A program made the translations under genes and the position numbers. Below, one piece after another: positions 47,347-55,278 of a stretch of 64,000 nt of DNA. Source of the DNA: Hymenobacter lucidus (GTDB taxonomy: Bacteria > Bacteroidota > Bacteroidia > Cytophagales > Hymenobacteraceae); assembly GCF_020447265.1 (NCBI RefSeq), contig NZ_JAJADR010000003.1, forward strand, positions 608,315-672,314. Reading direction: 5' to 3'. Under the pieces are notes generated by a model. It was not told where the DNA came from. It worked only from the letters and a program-made list of their open reading frames with translations, and searched no databases. The stretch's first letter is position 1, and every line of letters begins with the position of its first letter.

Positions 47347-48654
47347 ATGCCTGAGCAACTGCCCGCCTTGGATTATCCCAAGCTGTTCCAGGACCTACCC
47401 GACTCCTACCTGCTGCTCACCCCCGACGGCACCATCGTAACCAACAGCGACCAGCACGTGGCCGTGTCGCTGCTGCCGCGCGAGAAGGTGGTGGGGCGCA
47501 ATATCTTCGACGCCTTCCCCTCGGCCCCGGAAAGCCAGCGGGCCTTGTATGAGTCGCACGAATATGTGCGCCAGCACAAGCAGGCCCACACCATGGCCCT
47601 CACCCGCTACGACCTGGAGCGGCCTGCCGAGCTGGGCGGCGGCACCGAGGAACGCTACTGGCAGATTACCCACTACCCGCTTCTGGATAGCGAGGGCAAC
47701 CTGCAGTACATTCTGCAGCGCCCCCAGGACGTAACCGAAAAGCACCTGGCCGAGCAGCGCAGCAACCAGATTGCCCAGGAACTGGCCGAAAGCCAGGACC
47801 AGGCCCGCTTCGTGCTCGAAGCCCTGCCCGTGATGATCTGGACAAGCCAGGCCGACGGCAGCATTACGGCCTTCAACCAGCGCTGGCTCAGCTTCACCGG
47901 CCGCAGCAAGGCCGAATCGATGGGCTGGGGCTGGACGCAGGATATTCATCCCGAGGAGCGCGAGGCCGTGACGCAGCGCTGGCAGCAGGCCGCCGCGGCC
48001 GGTGAGGAGTTTCAGCTGGAGTTCCGCCTGCGCCGCCACGATGGGCACTACCGCTGGGTACTGGTGCGCTGCGTACCCCGCGTAGACAGCGAAGGCCACA
48101 CTGCCTCCTGGGTAGGCGGCGGCACCGATATTCACGAGCAGAAGGAGCTGGTACAGGAAATGCTGGAAGCCAACGAGCGGCAGGCCGAACTTTCCGACCA
48201 GGCTTACCAGGCCTACCAGCTGGCCCGGAGCCAGAAGGAAACCTTTCACAACCTGTTTGAGCAGGCCCCGGCTTTGATCTGCATTCTGCGCGGCCCCGAG
48301 CACCGCTTCGAGTTCGTCAATACCAGCTACCAGTCGCTGTTTCCGGGCCGGCCGCTGGTGGGCCGGCCGCTGGCCGAAGCTCTGCCGGAAGTGGCTGAGC
48401 AAGGTTTTGGAGCTGTCCTCGACGGGGTATACAGCACCGGGGAGCCATTTTACGGCAACGAGCTACTGGTGCGCATCGACCGGCATAGCAACGGCGAACT
48501 GCAAGACGGCTACTTCAATTTCACCTACCAACTCTTCGCGGAAGGCGACCAGAAAGCAGGCATTACGGTGTTTGCCTTCGACGTCACCGACCTGGTACTG
48601 GCCCGCAAGGCGCTGGAAAAGCTGCGCGACGACGCGGCCACGAATTCCCGGTAA
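47347..48654 (+). CDS. Triple-PAS protein without output domain (cassette 1)
   Basis: A 435-residue cytoplasmic protein made of three PAS domains: about 5-140 (YPKLFQDLPDSYLLLTPDG to YILQRPQDVTE), 155-272 (FVLEALPVMIWTSQADGS to WVGGGTDIHEQ, PAS_3 type with a PAC tail) and 300-425 (LFEQAPALICILRGPEHRF to ITVFAFDVTDL). A coiled linker (about 272-300) joins PAS2 and PAS3. There is no histidine kinase, GGDEF, HTH or methyl-accepting domain. It is followed 35 bases later by a small CZB-like gene. The pair is duplicated at 57000-58715. Ligands unknown. Confidence 0.85.
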   Translation: MPEQLPALDYPKLFQDLPDSYLLLTPDGTIVTNSDQHVAVSLLPREKVVGRNIFDAFPSAPESQRALYESHEYVRQHKQAHTMALTRYDLERPAELGGGTEERYWQITHYPLLDSEGNLQYILQRPQDVTEKHLAEQRSNQIAQELAESQDQARFVLEALPVMIWTSQADGSITAFNQRWLSFTGRSKAESMGWGWTQDIHPEEREAVTQRWQQAAAAGEEFQLEFRLRRHDGHYRWVLVRCVPRVDSEGHTASWVGGGTDIHEQKELVQEMLEANERQAELSDQAYQAYQLARSQKETFHNLFEQAPALICILRGPEHRFEFVNTSYQSLFPGRPLVGRPLAEALPEVAEQGFGAVLDGVYSTGEPFYGNELLVRIDRHSNGELQDGYFNFTYQLFAEGDQKAGITVFAFDVTDLVLARKALEKLRDDAATNSR

Positions 48655-48689
48655 GCCGGTTGCTACCCGGTTTGCCCTCTCTTTCTGCT

Positions 48690-49055
48690 ATGGATATATC
48701 CACCCTGGATTTTCAACAAGCCAGCATCAAACAGGTCCTGTTCAAGTCGCGCCTGCGCTCGGTGCTCTACGGAGTGCGCGAGGCCGACGCCGACCTATTT
48801 TCGCTCCAACTCAACCCGCTGGGCCAGTGGCTACACACGGTGGTAAAGCCTAAGTACGGCGGCTACCCCGAGGTGCTCGAAATAGAGCGGGTGCTCCAGC
48901 TCCTGCTCAGCACTGGCCAGGAATTGGTAAAGCAGTACCAGCGCGGCCACATCGAAGAAGCCCGCGCCGGCCTGGAAAAAATCAACCAGTATTCCGACCA
49001 GATTACCGACCTGCTGCAGAAGCTGGCCCACACTTCCCAGCGCACCGCCGCCTAG
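48690..49055 (+). CDS. Small CZB-like protein lacking zinc ligands (cassette 1)
   Basis: A 121-residue, all-helical protein. Its layout (LFKSRLRSVLYG, then NPLGQWLHTVVKPKYGGYPE, then VLQLLLSTGQELVKQYQRGHIEEARAGLEKINQYSDQITDLLQKL) follows the chemoreceptor zinc-binding (CZB) domain, whose signature is CxLGxW with nearby histidines. Here the CZB cysteine position is N and the expected His positions are F, V and L, so zinc binding looks lost. It is not attached to a chemoreceptor but encoded beside a triple-PAS protein, suggesting a partner or adaptor. CZB assignment is inferred. Confidence 0.7.
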   Translation: MDISTLDFQQASIKQVLFKSRLRSVLYGVREADADLFSLQLNPLGQWLHTVVKPKYGGYPEVLEIERVLQLLLSTGQELVKQYQRGHIEEARAGLEKINQYSDQITDLLQKLAHTSQRTAA

Positions 49056-49081
49056 CCCGGCGGCGGGCTGAATCATTGCTG

Positions 49082-49116
49082 AAACGCCCCGGTCTGTGAC
49101 AGGCCGGGGCGTTTTG
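49082..49116 (+). terminator. Rho-independent terminator after PAS cassette 1
   Basis: Stem AAACGCCCCGG / CCGGGGCGTTTT with an 11-base loop, 26 bases after the small protein stop. Confidence 0.9.
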
Positions 49117-49242
49117 TGCGTATAAGGCGGCGGGCGGCAAAACATTTTTCCGCTGCCTGCTCTTCGTAATGACTGGTTTGGGCTGGCTCCGCCCGCCCAG
49201 GCTTATTTGTTATAACTCTACAGCAGCTGCTTCACCCACCAC

Positions 49243-50121
49243 ATGGAAAACACGTTTCGCCGCATATTTCAGGTTATCGACGGCAATAAAAAGCAGGTTG
49301 GGGATGGGTTCGACGTGATTAGTCCTATGCCGGGCCCACGCATCCGGCAGCTTAGCCCCTACCTGCTCATCGACCACACCGGGCCTATGCCGGTAGCGCC
49401 TACCGAGGCCCCGCTGGGCACGCCGCCCCACCCCCACCGCGGCTTCGAAACCGTGACGGTAGTCTACCAGGGTGCCCTCTCCCACCGCGACACGGCCGGC
49501 CACAGTGGCACGCTCGGCCCCGGCGACGTGCAATGGATGACGGCCGGCGCGGGCCTGCTGCACGAGGAGCGCCACGAGCAAGAATTTGCCCGGCAGGGCG
49601 GCACCCTGGAGCTACTGCAGCTGTGGGTGAACGTGCCCCGGCGCGACAAACTGGCCCCGCCCCGCTACCAGAACATTCGTGCGGCGGCTATTCCCGCGGT
49701 GCCCGTAGCCGAGGGCCAGGGCCGTGTGCGGGTGGTGGCCGGCAGCTACGAGCACACCACGGGCCCGGCCGAGACCTTCTCACCCATCACTCTGCTCGAC
49801 GTGCACCTGGCAGCCGGCGCGGCTACCACCATCAGCCTGCCCGCCGACTACAACGTGGGTATTTACGTGGTGCAGGGCAGCATTATGCTCCACGGCAACC
49901 GGCCCGCCACTGCCAAGCAGCTCGTCGTATTCGGCTGGGACTCGTCCGATGTGCACCTCACGGCTACCACCGACGCGGTGCTGCTGGTGCTAGCCGGCCA
50001 GCCCATCGAGGAGCCGCTGGCCACCTACGGCCCCTTCGTGATGAACACCAACCAGGAGCTGGTGCAGGCCATTGCCGACTTTGAAAGCGGCGGCATGGGC
50101 ACGTTTCCGGAAGACGAGTAA
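49243..50121 (+). CDS. Pirin family protein
   Basis: A 292-residue bicupin. The metal site of the N-terminal cupin is formed by H63 and H65 in HPHRGFETVT and by H107 and E109 in GLLHEERH. The C-terminal cupin (about 165-285) lacks the His ligands, as usual. Pirins can act as quercetinase-type dioxygenases or as redox-sensitive cofactors; the role here is not indicated by the neighbours. Confidence 0.92.
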   Translation: MENTFRRIFQVIDGNKKQVGDGFDVISPMPGPRIRQLSPYLLIDHTGPMPVAPTEAPLGTPPHPHRGFETVTVVYQGALSHRDTAGHSGTLGPGDVQWMTAGAGLLHEERHEQEFARQGGTLELLQLWVNVPRRDKLAPPRYQNIRAAAIPAVPVAEGQGRVRVVAGSYEHTTGPAETFSPITLLDVHLAAGAATTISLPADYNVGIYVVQGSIMLHGNRPATAKQLVVFGWDSSDVHLTATTDAVLLVLAGQPIEEPLATYGPFVMNTNQELVQAIADFESGGMGTFPEDE

Positions 50122-50203
50122 ATAGCGGCGCTGCCTACTGCAGACGTAACCCTAGGGCGCTTAGCCCGGTATTCATAGCTCTGTCAATCAGCAACTAACC
50201 GCT

Positions 50204-51418
50204 ATGAAAACCAACGACGACGCTACTTCTATTACTCTTTCAGGTGCCTCCCGCCGCGACTTTGTGCGCACTCTTTCCTTGGGTGTAGGCGCTACGCTGG
50301 TCAGTGCTTCGGCTATGGGTGGGCCGTTGTCGTGGCTGGAGCAAACGACCTTTGGCCCAGCCAGCTGGGAAGCTCTACAGGCAGGGCGGCAGTTGGGCGT
50401 GGCCTTGGTAGGGCTGGGCAAATACAGCACCGGACAGCTGGCTCCGGCCCTGCAGCAAACCCGGCTCTGCAAGCTGGCCGGCATCGTGACGGGTACCCCG
50501 GCCAAAGCCAAGCAGTGGAAAAAGCAGTACAACATTCCCGATAAGAACATATACGACTATCAGAACTTCGACCGGATAGCCGACAACCCCGACATCGACA
50601 TTATCTACATCGTGCTGCCCGTGGGCCTGCACGCGGAGTACGTGGAGCGCGCCGCCAAAGCCGGTAAGCACGTTATCTGCGAAAAGCCGATGGCCCCCAC
50701 GGCCGACGAGTGCCGCCGCATGATTGCAGCCATGCAGAAGGCTGGCAAGAAATTCAGCATTGGCTACCGGCTCCACTTCGAACCCCACCACCAGGAAATG
50801 ATGCGCCTGGGCCAACAGCAGGCATTGGGGCCCATCAAGAGCCTGGTGGCCGACAACGGCTTCCGCTTCAACAACGACACGCCCTGGCGCGTGAGCAAGA
50901 AGCTGGCCGGCGGCGGGCCGCTGATGGATATGGGCATTTACTGCCTGCAGGGCGTTATTTACACAAAAGGCGACATTCCGGTGTCCGTTACGGCCAAGCT
51001 GGCCCCCAACCCCGACCCGAAAGGCTTGTTTAAAGAAGTGGAGGCGGGCGTAAACTGGCAGATGCAGTTTGCCGATGGGGCCGTGGCCGACTGCCGCACC
51101 AGCTACGCCGAAAACCTGAACAGCCGCCTGCGGGCCGAAGCCGCCAAGGGCTTTCTGGAGCTGCAGCCCGCTTTCGGCTACGGCGGCATCGAGGGCCGCA
51201 CCAGTCAGGGCCCGATGAACCTGCAAAACGTGCCGCAGCAGGCCCGCCAGATGGACGACTTCGCCGACTGCGTCCTCAACGACAAGCCCACCCGCGTGCC
51301 CGGCGAAATGGGCCTGCGCGACGTGCAGTTGCTCCAGGCCATCTACCGCGCCGCCGAAACCGGCCAGCAAGTATCGACCAAAGACGTACAGCAGGTGCTG
51401 GACAAAACCAACCGGTAG
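50204..51418 (+). CDS. Exported Gfo/Idh/MocA family oxidoreductase
   Basis: A 404-residue enzyme with a twin-arginine signal (SRRDFVRTL, R17-R18, then a hydrophobic stretch) that would carry the folded, NAD(P)-loaded protein to the periplasm, as in glucose-fructose oxidoreductase. The Rossmann part shows VALVGLGKYSTGQL, DYQNFDRIADNPDIDIIYI, and the family lysine in ICEKPMAPT; the C-terminal domain has GGGPLMDMGIYCLQG. Probably acts on a sugar or sugar acid. It converges on a GH43 gene across a repeat element, but no direct pathway link is shown. Confidence 0.87.
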   Translation: MKTNDDATSITLSGASRRDFVRTLSLGVGATLVSASAMGGPLSWLEQTTFGPASWEALQAGRQLGVALVGLGKYSTGQLAPALQQTRLCKLAGIVTGTPAKAKQWKKQYNIPDKNIYDYQNFDRIADNPDIDIIYIVLPVGLHAEYVERAAKAGKHVICEKPMAPTADECRRMIAAMQKAGKKFSIGYRLHFEPHHQEMMRLGQQQALGPIKSLVADNGFRFNNDTPWRVSKKLAGGGPLMDMGIYCLQGVIYTKGDIPVSVTAKLAPNPDPKGLFKEVEAGVNWQMQFADGAVADCRTSYAENLNSRLRAEAAKGFLELQPAFGYGGIEGRTSQGPMNLQNVPQQARQMDDFADCVLNDKPTRVPGEMGLRDVQLLQAIYRAAETGQQVSTKDVQQVLDKTNR

Positions 51419-51425
51419 TTCCACC

Positions 51426-51585
51426 TGTCCTTGCGAGGACGCAGGATGGAGCCATCCGTCCTCTGAAATGTGCTAAGTATCCTGAAGTGAAAAGCCCTTT
51501 CCCGTTGCATACGGGAAAGGGCTTTCTGGTAAAAGAACGGGGCGCACTGCGCCGAGGACGAACTGCTTCGTGCCTCGCAAGGACA
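51426..51585. repeat. TCATTGCGAGG-family inverted repeat, diverged copy
   Basis: End arms TGTCCTTGCGAGG (51426-51438) and CCTCGCAAGGACA (51573-51585) pair perfectly although both differ from the TGTCATTGCGAGG of the other copies. Internal CATCCGTCCTCTGAAATGTG and GAGGACGAACTGCTTCG match the copy at 36484-36746. The centre is a perfect terminator-like hairpin AAAGCCCTTTCCCGT / ACGGGAAAGGGCTTT (51491-51525). It occupies the gap between two convergent genes. Confidence 0.75.
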
Positions 51586-51604
51586 CGCGCTAGTAGAAGG
51601 CTAA

Positions 51605-52729
51605 TTACGGATTAATCAGTGCGATACTGCCGTCGGCGTTGCGCTTCAGTTCGGTCACTTTCACGTTGCGCAGCCAGGTTTTGTCCGAGAGCTGGGTATC
51701 GTGGTAGAAGATGTACCATTTACCCTTAATTTCCACGATAGAGTGGTGGGTAGTCCAGCCTTGCACGGGGTTCATGAACGTGCCCTGGTAGGTGAAGGGG
51801 CCGTAGGGCGAGGTGCCGGTGGCGTAGGCCAGGAAGTGGGTGTCGCCGGTGGAATAGGTAAAGTAATACTTGCCGTTGTACTTATGCATCCAGGCACCTT
51901 CGAAAAAGCGGCGGTTGTTGTCGCCCGAGAGCAGCACCTTGCCATCCTTATCCACGATTTTCACTTCACGCACGGGCTCGGCAAACTGCTTCATATCGGC
52001 ACCCAGGCGGGCTACCCGCGGGCCCACCGAGGGCTCGGTAGCAGCCGGCTCCTGCTCCTTAGGCTTGCTGCCGTCGTACTTGCCAGTGCGCCAGCGCTGT
52101 AGCTGTCCGCCCCATATGCCGCCCATGTACATGTAGGTTTTCCCGTCGGTATCGGTAAATACGGCCGGGTCGATGCTCAAGCTCCCTTCCATCGGCTTGG
52201 GCTCAGCCTTGAAGGGCCCCGTGGGCGACTTGCTGGTAGCTACCCCGATGCGGAAGATATCCTGCTTGTCTTTGACGGGGAAATAGAGGTAATAGGTGCC
52301 ATCCTTAAAGGCCGCATCGGGGGCCCATAGCTGCCGGCCGGCCCAGGGAATATCCTTGATATCCAGCGCCACACCGTGGTCGGTTACCTTGCCCCCAATG
52401 CTGTCCATGGACAGAATGTGGTAGTCCTTCATGGCGAAATGGTCGCCGTTATCATTCTCCGGCATCCCCGTTTCAATGTCGTGCGAGGGGTAGATATAAA
52501 TGCGGCCGTTGAAGACGTGGGCCGACGGGTCGGCGGTGTAAATATCCTTCACCAGGGGCTCGGCCAGATATTTCTTCGTAGCCGAATCTGCGTTGGCTGG
52601 AGCGGCAGCAGTGGTGTCGGCGGCGGTTTCGGTGGTCGTGGTTTCCGTTTTGGCGGTTTCGCTTTGGCAGGCGCTGTTCAGCAGTAACAGAGCCAATGCG
52701 GGGAAAGCGAGTTTGTGGTGGGTGGGCAT
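51605..52729 (-). CDS. Glycoside hydrolase family 43 lipoprotein
   Basis: A 374-residue surface or periplasmic lipoprotein: signal peptide ends in lipobox LNSAC (C21), followed by a Thr/Ala-rich linker to about residue 55. The five-bladed GH43 propeller shows the three catalytic acids: D67 in TADPSAHVF (base), the D in SIDPAVFTD (pKa modulator) and the E in FFEGAWMHKY (acid). GH43 enzymes usually remove arabinose or xylose units; the exact specificity is unknown. Single gene. Confidence 0.9.
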   Translation of the reverse strand: MPTHHKLAFPALALLLLNSACQSETAKTETTTTETAADTTAAAPANADSATKKYLAEPLVKDIYTADPSAHVFNGRIYIYPSHDIETGMPENDNGDHFAMKDYHILSMDSIGGKVTDHGVALDIKDIPWAGRQLWAPDAAFKDGTYYLYFPVKDKQDIFRIGVATSKSPTGPFKAEPKPMEGSLSIDPAVFTDTDGKTYMYMGGIWGGQLQRWRTGKYDGSKPKEQEPAATEPSVGPRVARLGADMKQFAEPVREVKIVDKDGKVLLSGDNNRRFFEGAWMHKYNGKYYFTYSTGDTHFLAYATGTSPYGPFTYQGTFMNPVQGWTTHHSIVEIKGKWYIFYHDTQLSDKTWLRNVKVTELKRNADGSIALINP

Positions 52730-53086
52730 GGGTTGAGCGGGGTTTGGCAGGTGAAAGGCGCAGAGGTTTTCATGGCTGGCCGCACTATGAAAAGCGGTTG
52801 TAATTGACCAGCAAAAAGCCTCTGTACGCTCAAATATAGAGCGCAGCCGGAACTGCTAAGACACGCCAAAACGCGTTTCCCGCGAAATAATCTACCGTAA
52901 TCGATTGTGATAGGCTCAGCAATTCAGCTGGTTTGGTCCATCGATTCCTCCATCTTTCCCCTAGCCTTTGGCCCACGCCTACTGCTGACGGCGCCCCTGG
53001 CAGAAACAGAGGAATTGCCAAGCGCATTATCGTCAAGAGTAAGCTATTGAAGTGGGCATCAGCAGTATGCGCCTTCTCGCAAAGCC
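52730..53086. other. Intergenic region between GH43 and TPR-kinase genes
   Basis: A 357-base gap upstream of the GH43 gene (minus strand) and downstream of the TPR-kinase gene. The part near 52820-52850 is AT-rich for this genome and probably carries the GH43 promoter; I find a TTTG at the -33 position (minus strand) but no matching TAnnTTTG. Nothing else recognised. Confidence 0.35.
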
Positions 53087-55060
53087 TTAGCTGTGGAGCG
53101 GCAGCCGGATGATAAACGCTGTGCCCTGCCCTTCCACCGACTCTACCGTAAGCGTGCCGCCGTGGCCGCTGCTCACGATATCGTGGCTGAGCGAGAGGCC
53201 CAGACCAGTGCCCTCACCCACCGGTTTGGTGGTGAAAAACGGCTGAAAGATACGCGCCTGCACGCTTTCCGAAATGCCGGTACCATTGTCGCGCACCCTG
53301 ATTTCGACAGTACCGGGCAGCAACTGAGTCGTCACAGCTACTTCGGGCTGATAGCCGGCCGATGGCGGCTGCTGGGCACGCTGCCGCACGGCGTAGAGGG
53401 CATTACTGCACAGGTTCAGCAGCACCCGGCCCAGGTCGGGCGCAATAACGGCTACCAGCGGCAGCGCCGGGGCCAGTTGGGTCGTGAGGGTGGCCTGGAA
53501 GTCGGGGTACTGGTTTTGCATTCCTTGGTAGGCCAGGCGCAGATTTTCTTCCACTAGGGCGTTCAGGTCGGTGGCCTCGCGCGGGGCGCTACCGGTGCGC
53601 GCGTGCTCCAGCATGCCTTTGATGATGGCCGTAGCCCGCTGCCCGTGCTGGCTGATGTTCATAATATTCTGCTTGAGGCCATCCAGAATTTCGCGCTCCA
53701 GCCGCCCATCCCGGGCCAGGCGCTGGGCCCCGTTTATCTCATCCACCAGGTCGGTACTGACCTCGGCAAACTTCTTTACGAAGCCCAGTGGGTTCTGCAG
53801 CTCGTGGGCCACGCCGGCCGTCAGCTCGCCCAGAAACGCCATTTTCTCGCGCTGTACCAGCTGGAACTGGGTGGTTTTGAGCTCGGCCAGCGAGGCCTGC
53901 AGGGCGGCGTTGGCGCGCTGTTGCTGCCGGTCGTGGCGCACGAGCAGGCCCAGCAGCAGCAGTAAGCCCGCCAGCCCGGCCAGCAGCCCATACATCCGGT
54001 AGCGGGTTTTCAGGGCCATATTATCGACGGCGGCCTGCTGCTCGCGCTGCCGGGCCTGGTAGTTAATGCTTTGCAGGCGCATCACTTTTTCCTGCCCAAA
54101 CAGCGTGTCTTTCATCGTCAGCATCAGGCCTTGGTACTTCAGGGCGCTGTCGGCGGGGCCGCGCCGCTTGAAGTCCTGGGTGAGCAGCGTGCTGGCATTG
54201 AGTACGCCGCGCAGAAAGCCGTTATACTGCGCGGCCTGGCAGCCCAGGCGGGCGTAGTACACGCTCGAATCGAGGCGCCCCTGCTGCTGATAGAGCGTGG
54301 CCAGGCCCACATAGGCGAAGTTGAGGCCGCGCGCGTGCTGCATCACCGCCGACTCCCGGATGCTGCGCCGATAGTAGCTGAGGGCTTCGGTGGGGCGGCC
54401 CTGCTTGCGCGCCACCTGGCCCAGACCGTAGAGAATGTAGTTGGTGGGCGTGTGCAGGCGGCGCGCCAGGTCATAGGCTTGCCGCTGGTAGTAAGCCGCC
54501 GAGTCGAGTTGATTGTAGAGGTCGTAGGCCAGGCCGATGTTGCTGAGCTCGATAACCACCCTCCGCTCGGCCCGCAGCTGCCGGCCGATGCGCAGGGCTT
54601 GAAAATAGTAGGACAAGCCCTGCTGCCGGTCGCGCAGATACACGTAGATAATGCCGATACTGCGCAGGTTCTGGGCCTGCAGCGGCAGGTCGTGGCGGGC
54701 CTCGGCAATGCGCAGCGACTCCTGAAACAGCTCCAGAGCCCGGGCCAGGTTTCGCTCGCGCAGGGCCGCACCCAGCCGGTTGAGGGCCTCACCCTCGCCG
54801 TGCTGGTCGTGGGCGCGGCGGGCCAGGGCCAGCGCCTGCCGGGCGTAGGCCTCGGCCGAATCAGTGCGCAGGGCCCAATACTGGTCGCTGATGCGGCACA
54901 GCAGCAGCACCCGACTGCTATCGGGCTGGGGCTGCCGGGCCAACTGGCGCAGGCCATCGAGGGCCGCGCTCTGGGCGGCGGCGGGTCGGGCGGCCCCCAC
55001 CAGCGTTACAAGAAATACCAGCAACAACACCCAGATCGGGCGAAACCAAGTCAACTGCAC
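53087..55060 (-). CDS. TPR-containing sensor histidine kinase
   Basis: A 657-residue kinase. Signal peptide or first span at 1-29, a periplasmic array of TPR-type repeats (about 35-320: EAYARQALALARRAHDQHGEGEALNRLG, QNLRSIGIIYVYLRDRQQGL), a membrane span at about 348-370, a coiled coil, then the kinase core with H419 in GVAHELQNPLGFVKKF, N-box LLNLCSNALYAV, G1 VRDNGTGIS and G2 GEGTGLGLSLSHDIV. The TPR region may sense a peptide or protein. No response regulator gene lies next to it, so it is an orphan kinase. Confidence 0.9.
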   Translation of the reverse strand: MQLTWFRPIWVLLLVFLVTLVGAARPAAAQSAALDGLRQLARQPQPDSSRVLLLCRISDQYWALRTDSAEAYARQALALARRAHDQHGEGEALNRLGAALRERNLARALELFQESLRIAEARHDLPLQAQNLRSIGIIYVYLRDRQQGLSYYFQALRIGRQLRAERRVVIELSNIGLAYDLYNQLDSAAYYQRQAYDLARRLHTPTNYILYGLGQVARKQGRPTEALSYYRRSIRESAVMQHARGLNFAYVGLATLYQQQGRLDSSVYYARLGCQAAQYNGFLRGVLNASTLLTQDFKRRGPADSALKYQGLMLTMKDTLFGQEKVMRLQSINYQARQREQQAAVDNMALKTRYRMYGLLAGLAGLLLLLGLLVRHDRQQQRANAALQASLAELKTTQFQLVQREKMAFLGELTAGVAHELQNPLGFVKKFAEVSTDLVDEINGAQRLARDGRLEREILDGLKQNIMNISQHGQRATAIIKGMLEHARTGSAPREATDLNALVEENLRLAYQGMQNQYPDFQATLTTQLAPALPLVAVIAPDLGRVLLNLCSNALYAVRQRAQQPPSAGYQPEVAVTTQLLPGTVEIRVRDNGTGISESVQARIFQPFFTTKPVGEGTGLGLSLSHDIVSSGHGGTLTVESVEGQGTAFIIRLPLHS

Positions 55061-55266
55061 GGGTAAGCAATAGATGTGACGGGCAATATAGCGCAGCAGA
55101 ATACCGGCGTTTCTTCTCCGCTAGAATTCAGTATTGCGAATATCCGGTTAAATCCCGTAACGCTGATTATTTCAGTTTCTTCTGCCTGCGGATAGAGGAA
55201 ACCCAGTGCTGTAGCTGGGCAGAGCAGCAAGCATCCGGCTGGCTCACTTTAGCGTTTAGTGTCTCA

Positions 55267-55274
55267 TAACTTTG
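55267..55274 (+). promoter_or_regulatory. Candidate -7 element TAACTTTG, five bases before a GTG start
   Basis: Exact TAnnTTTG match ending four bases before the GTG start of the S41 peptidase. If used, transcription would begin at or near the start codon, giving a leaderless mRNA. Confidence 0.45.
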
Positions 55275-55278
55275 GTTC

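Noticed and set aside
53087..55060. Pairing of the TPR kinase with a response regulator in the window
   Set aside because: The only regulators are the LytTR ones 18 kb away, which have their own LytS-type kinases; the kinase is better treated as an orphan.
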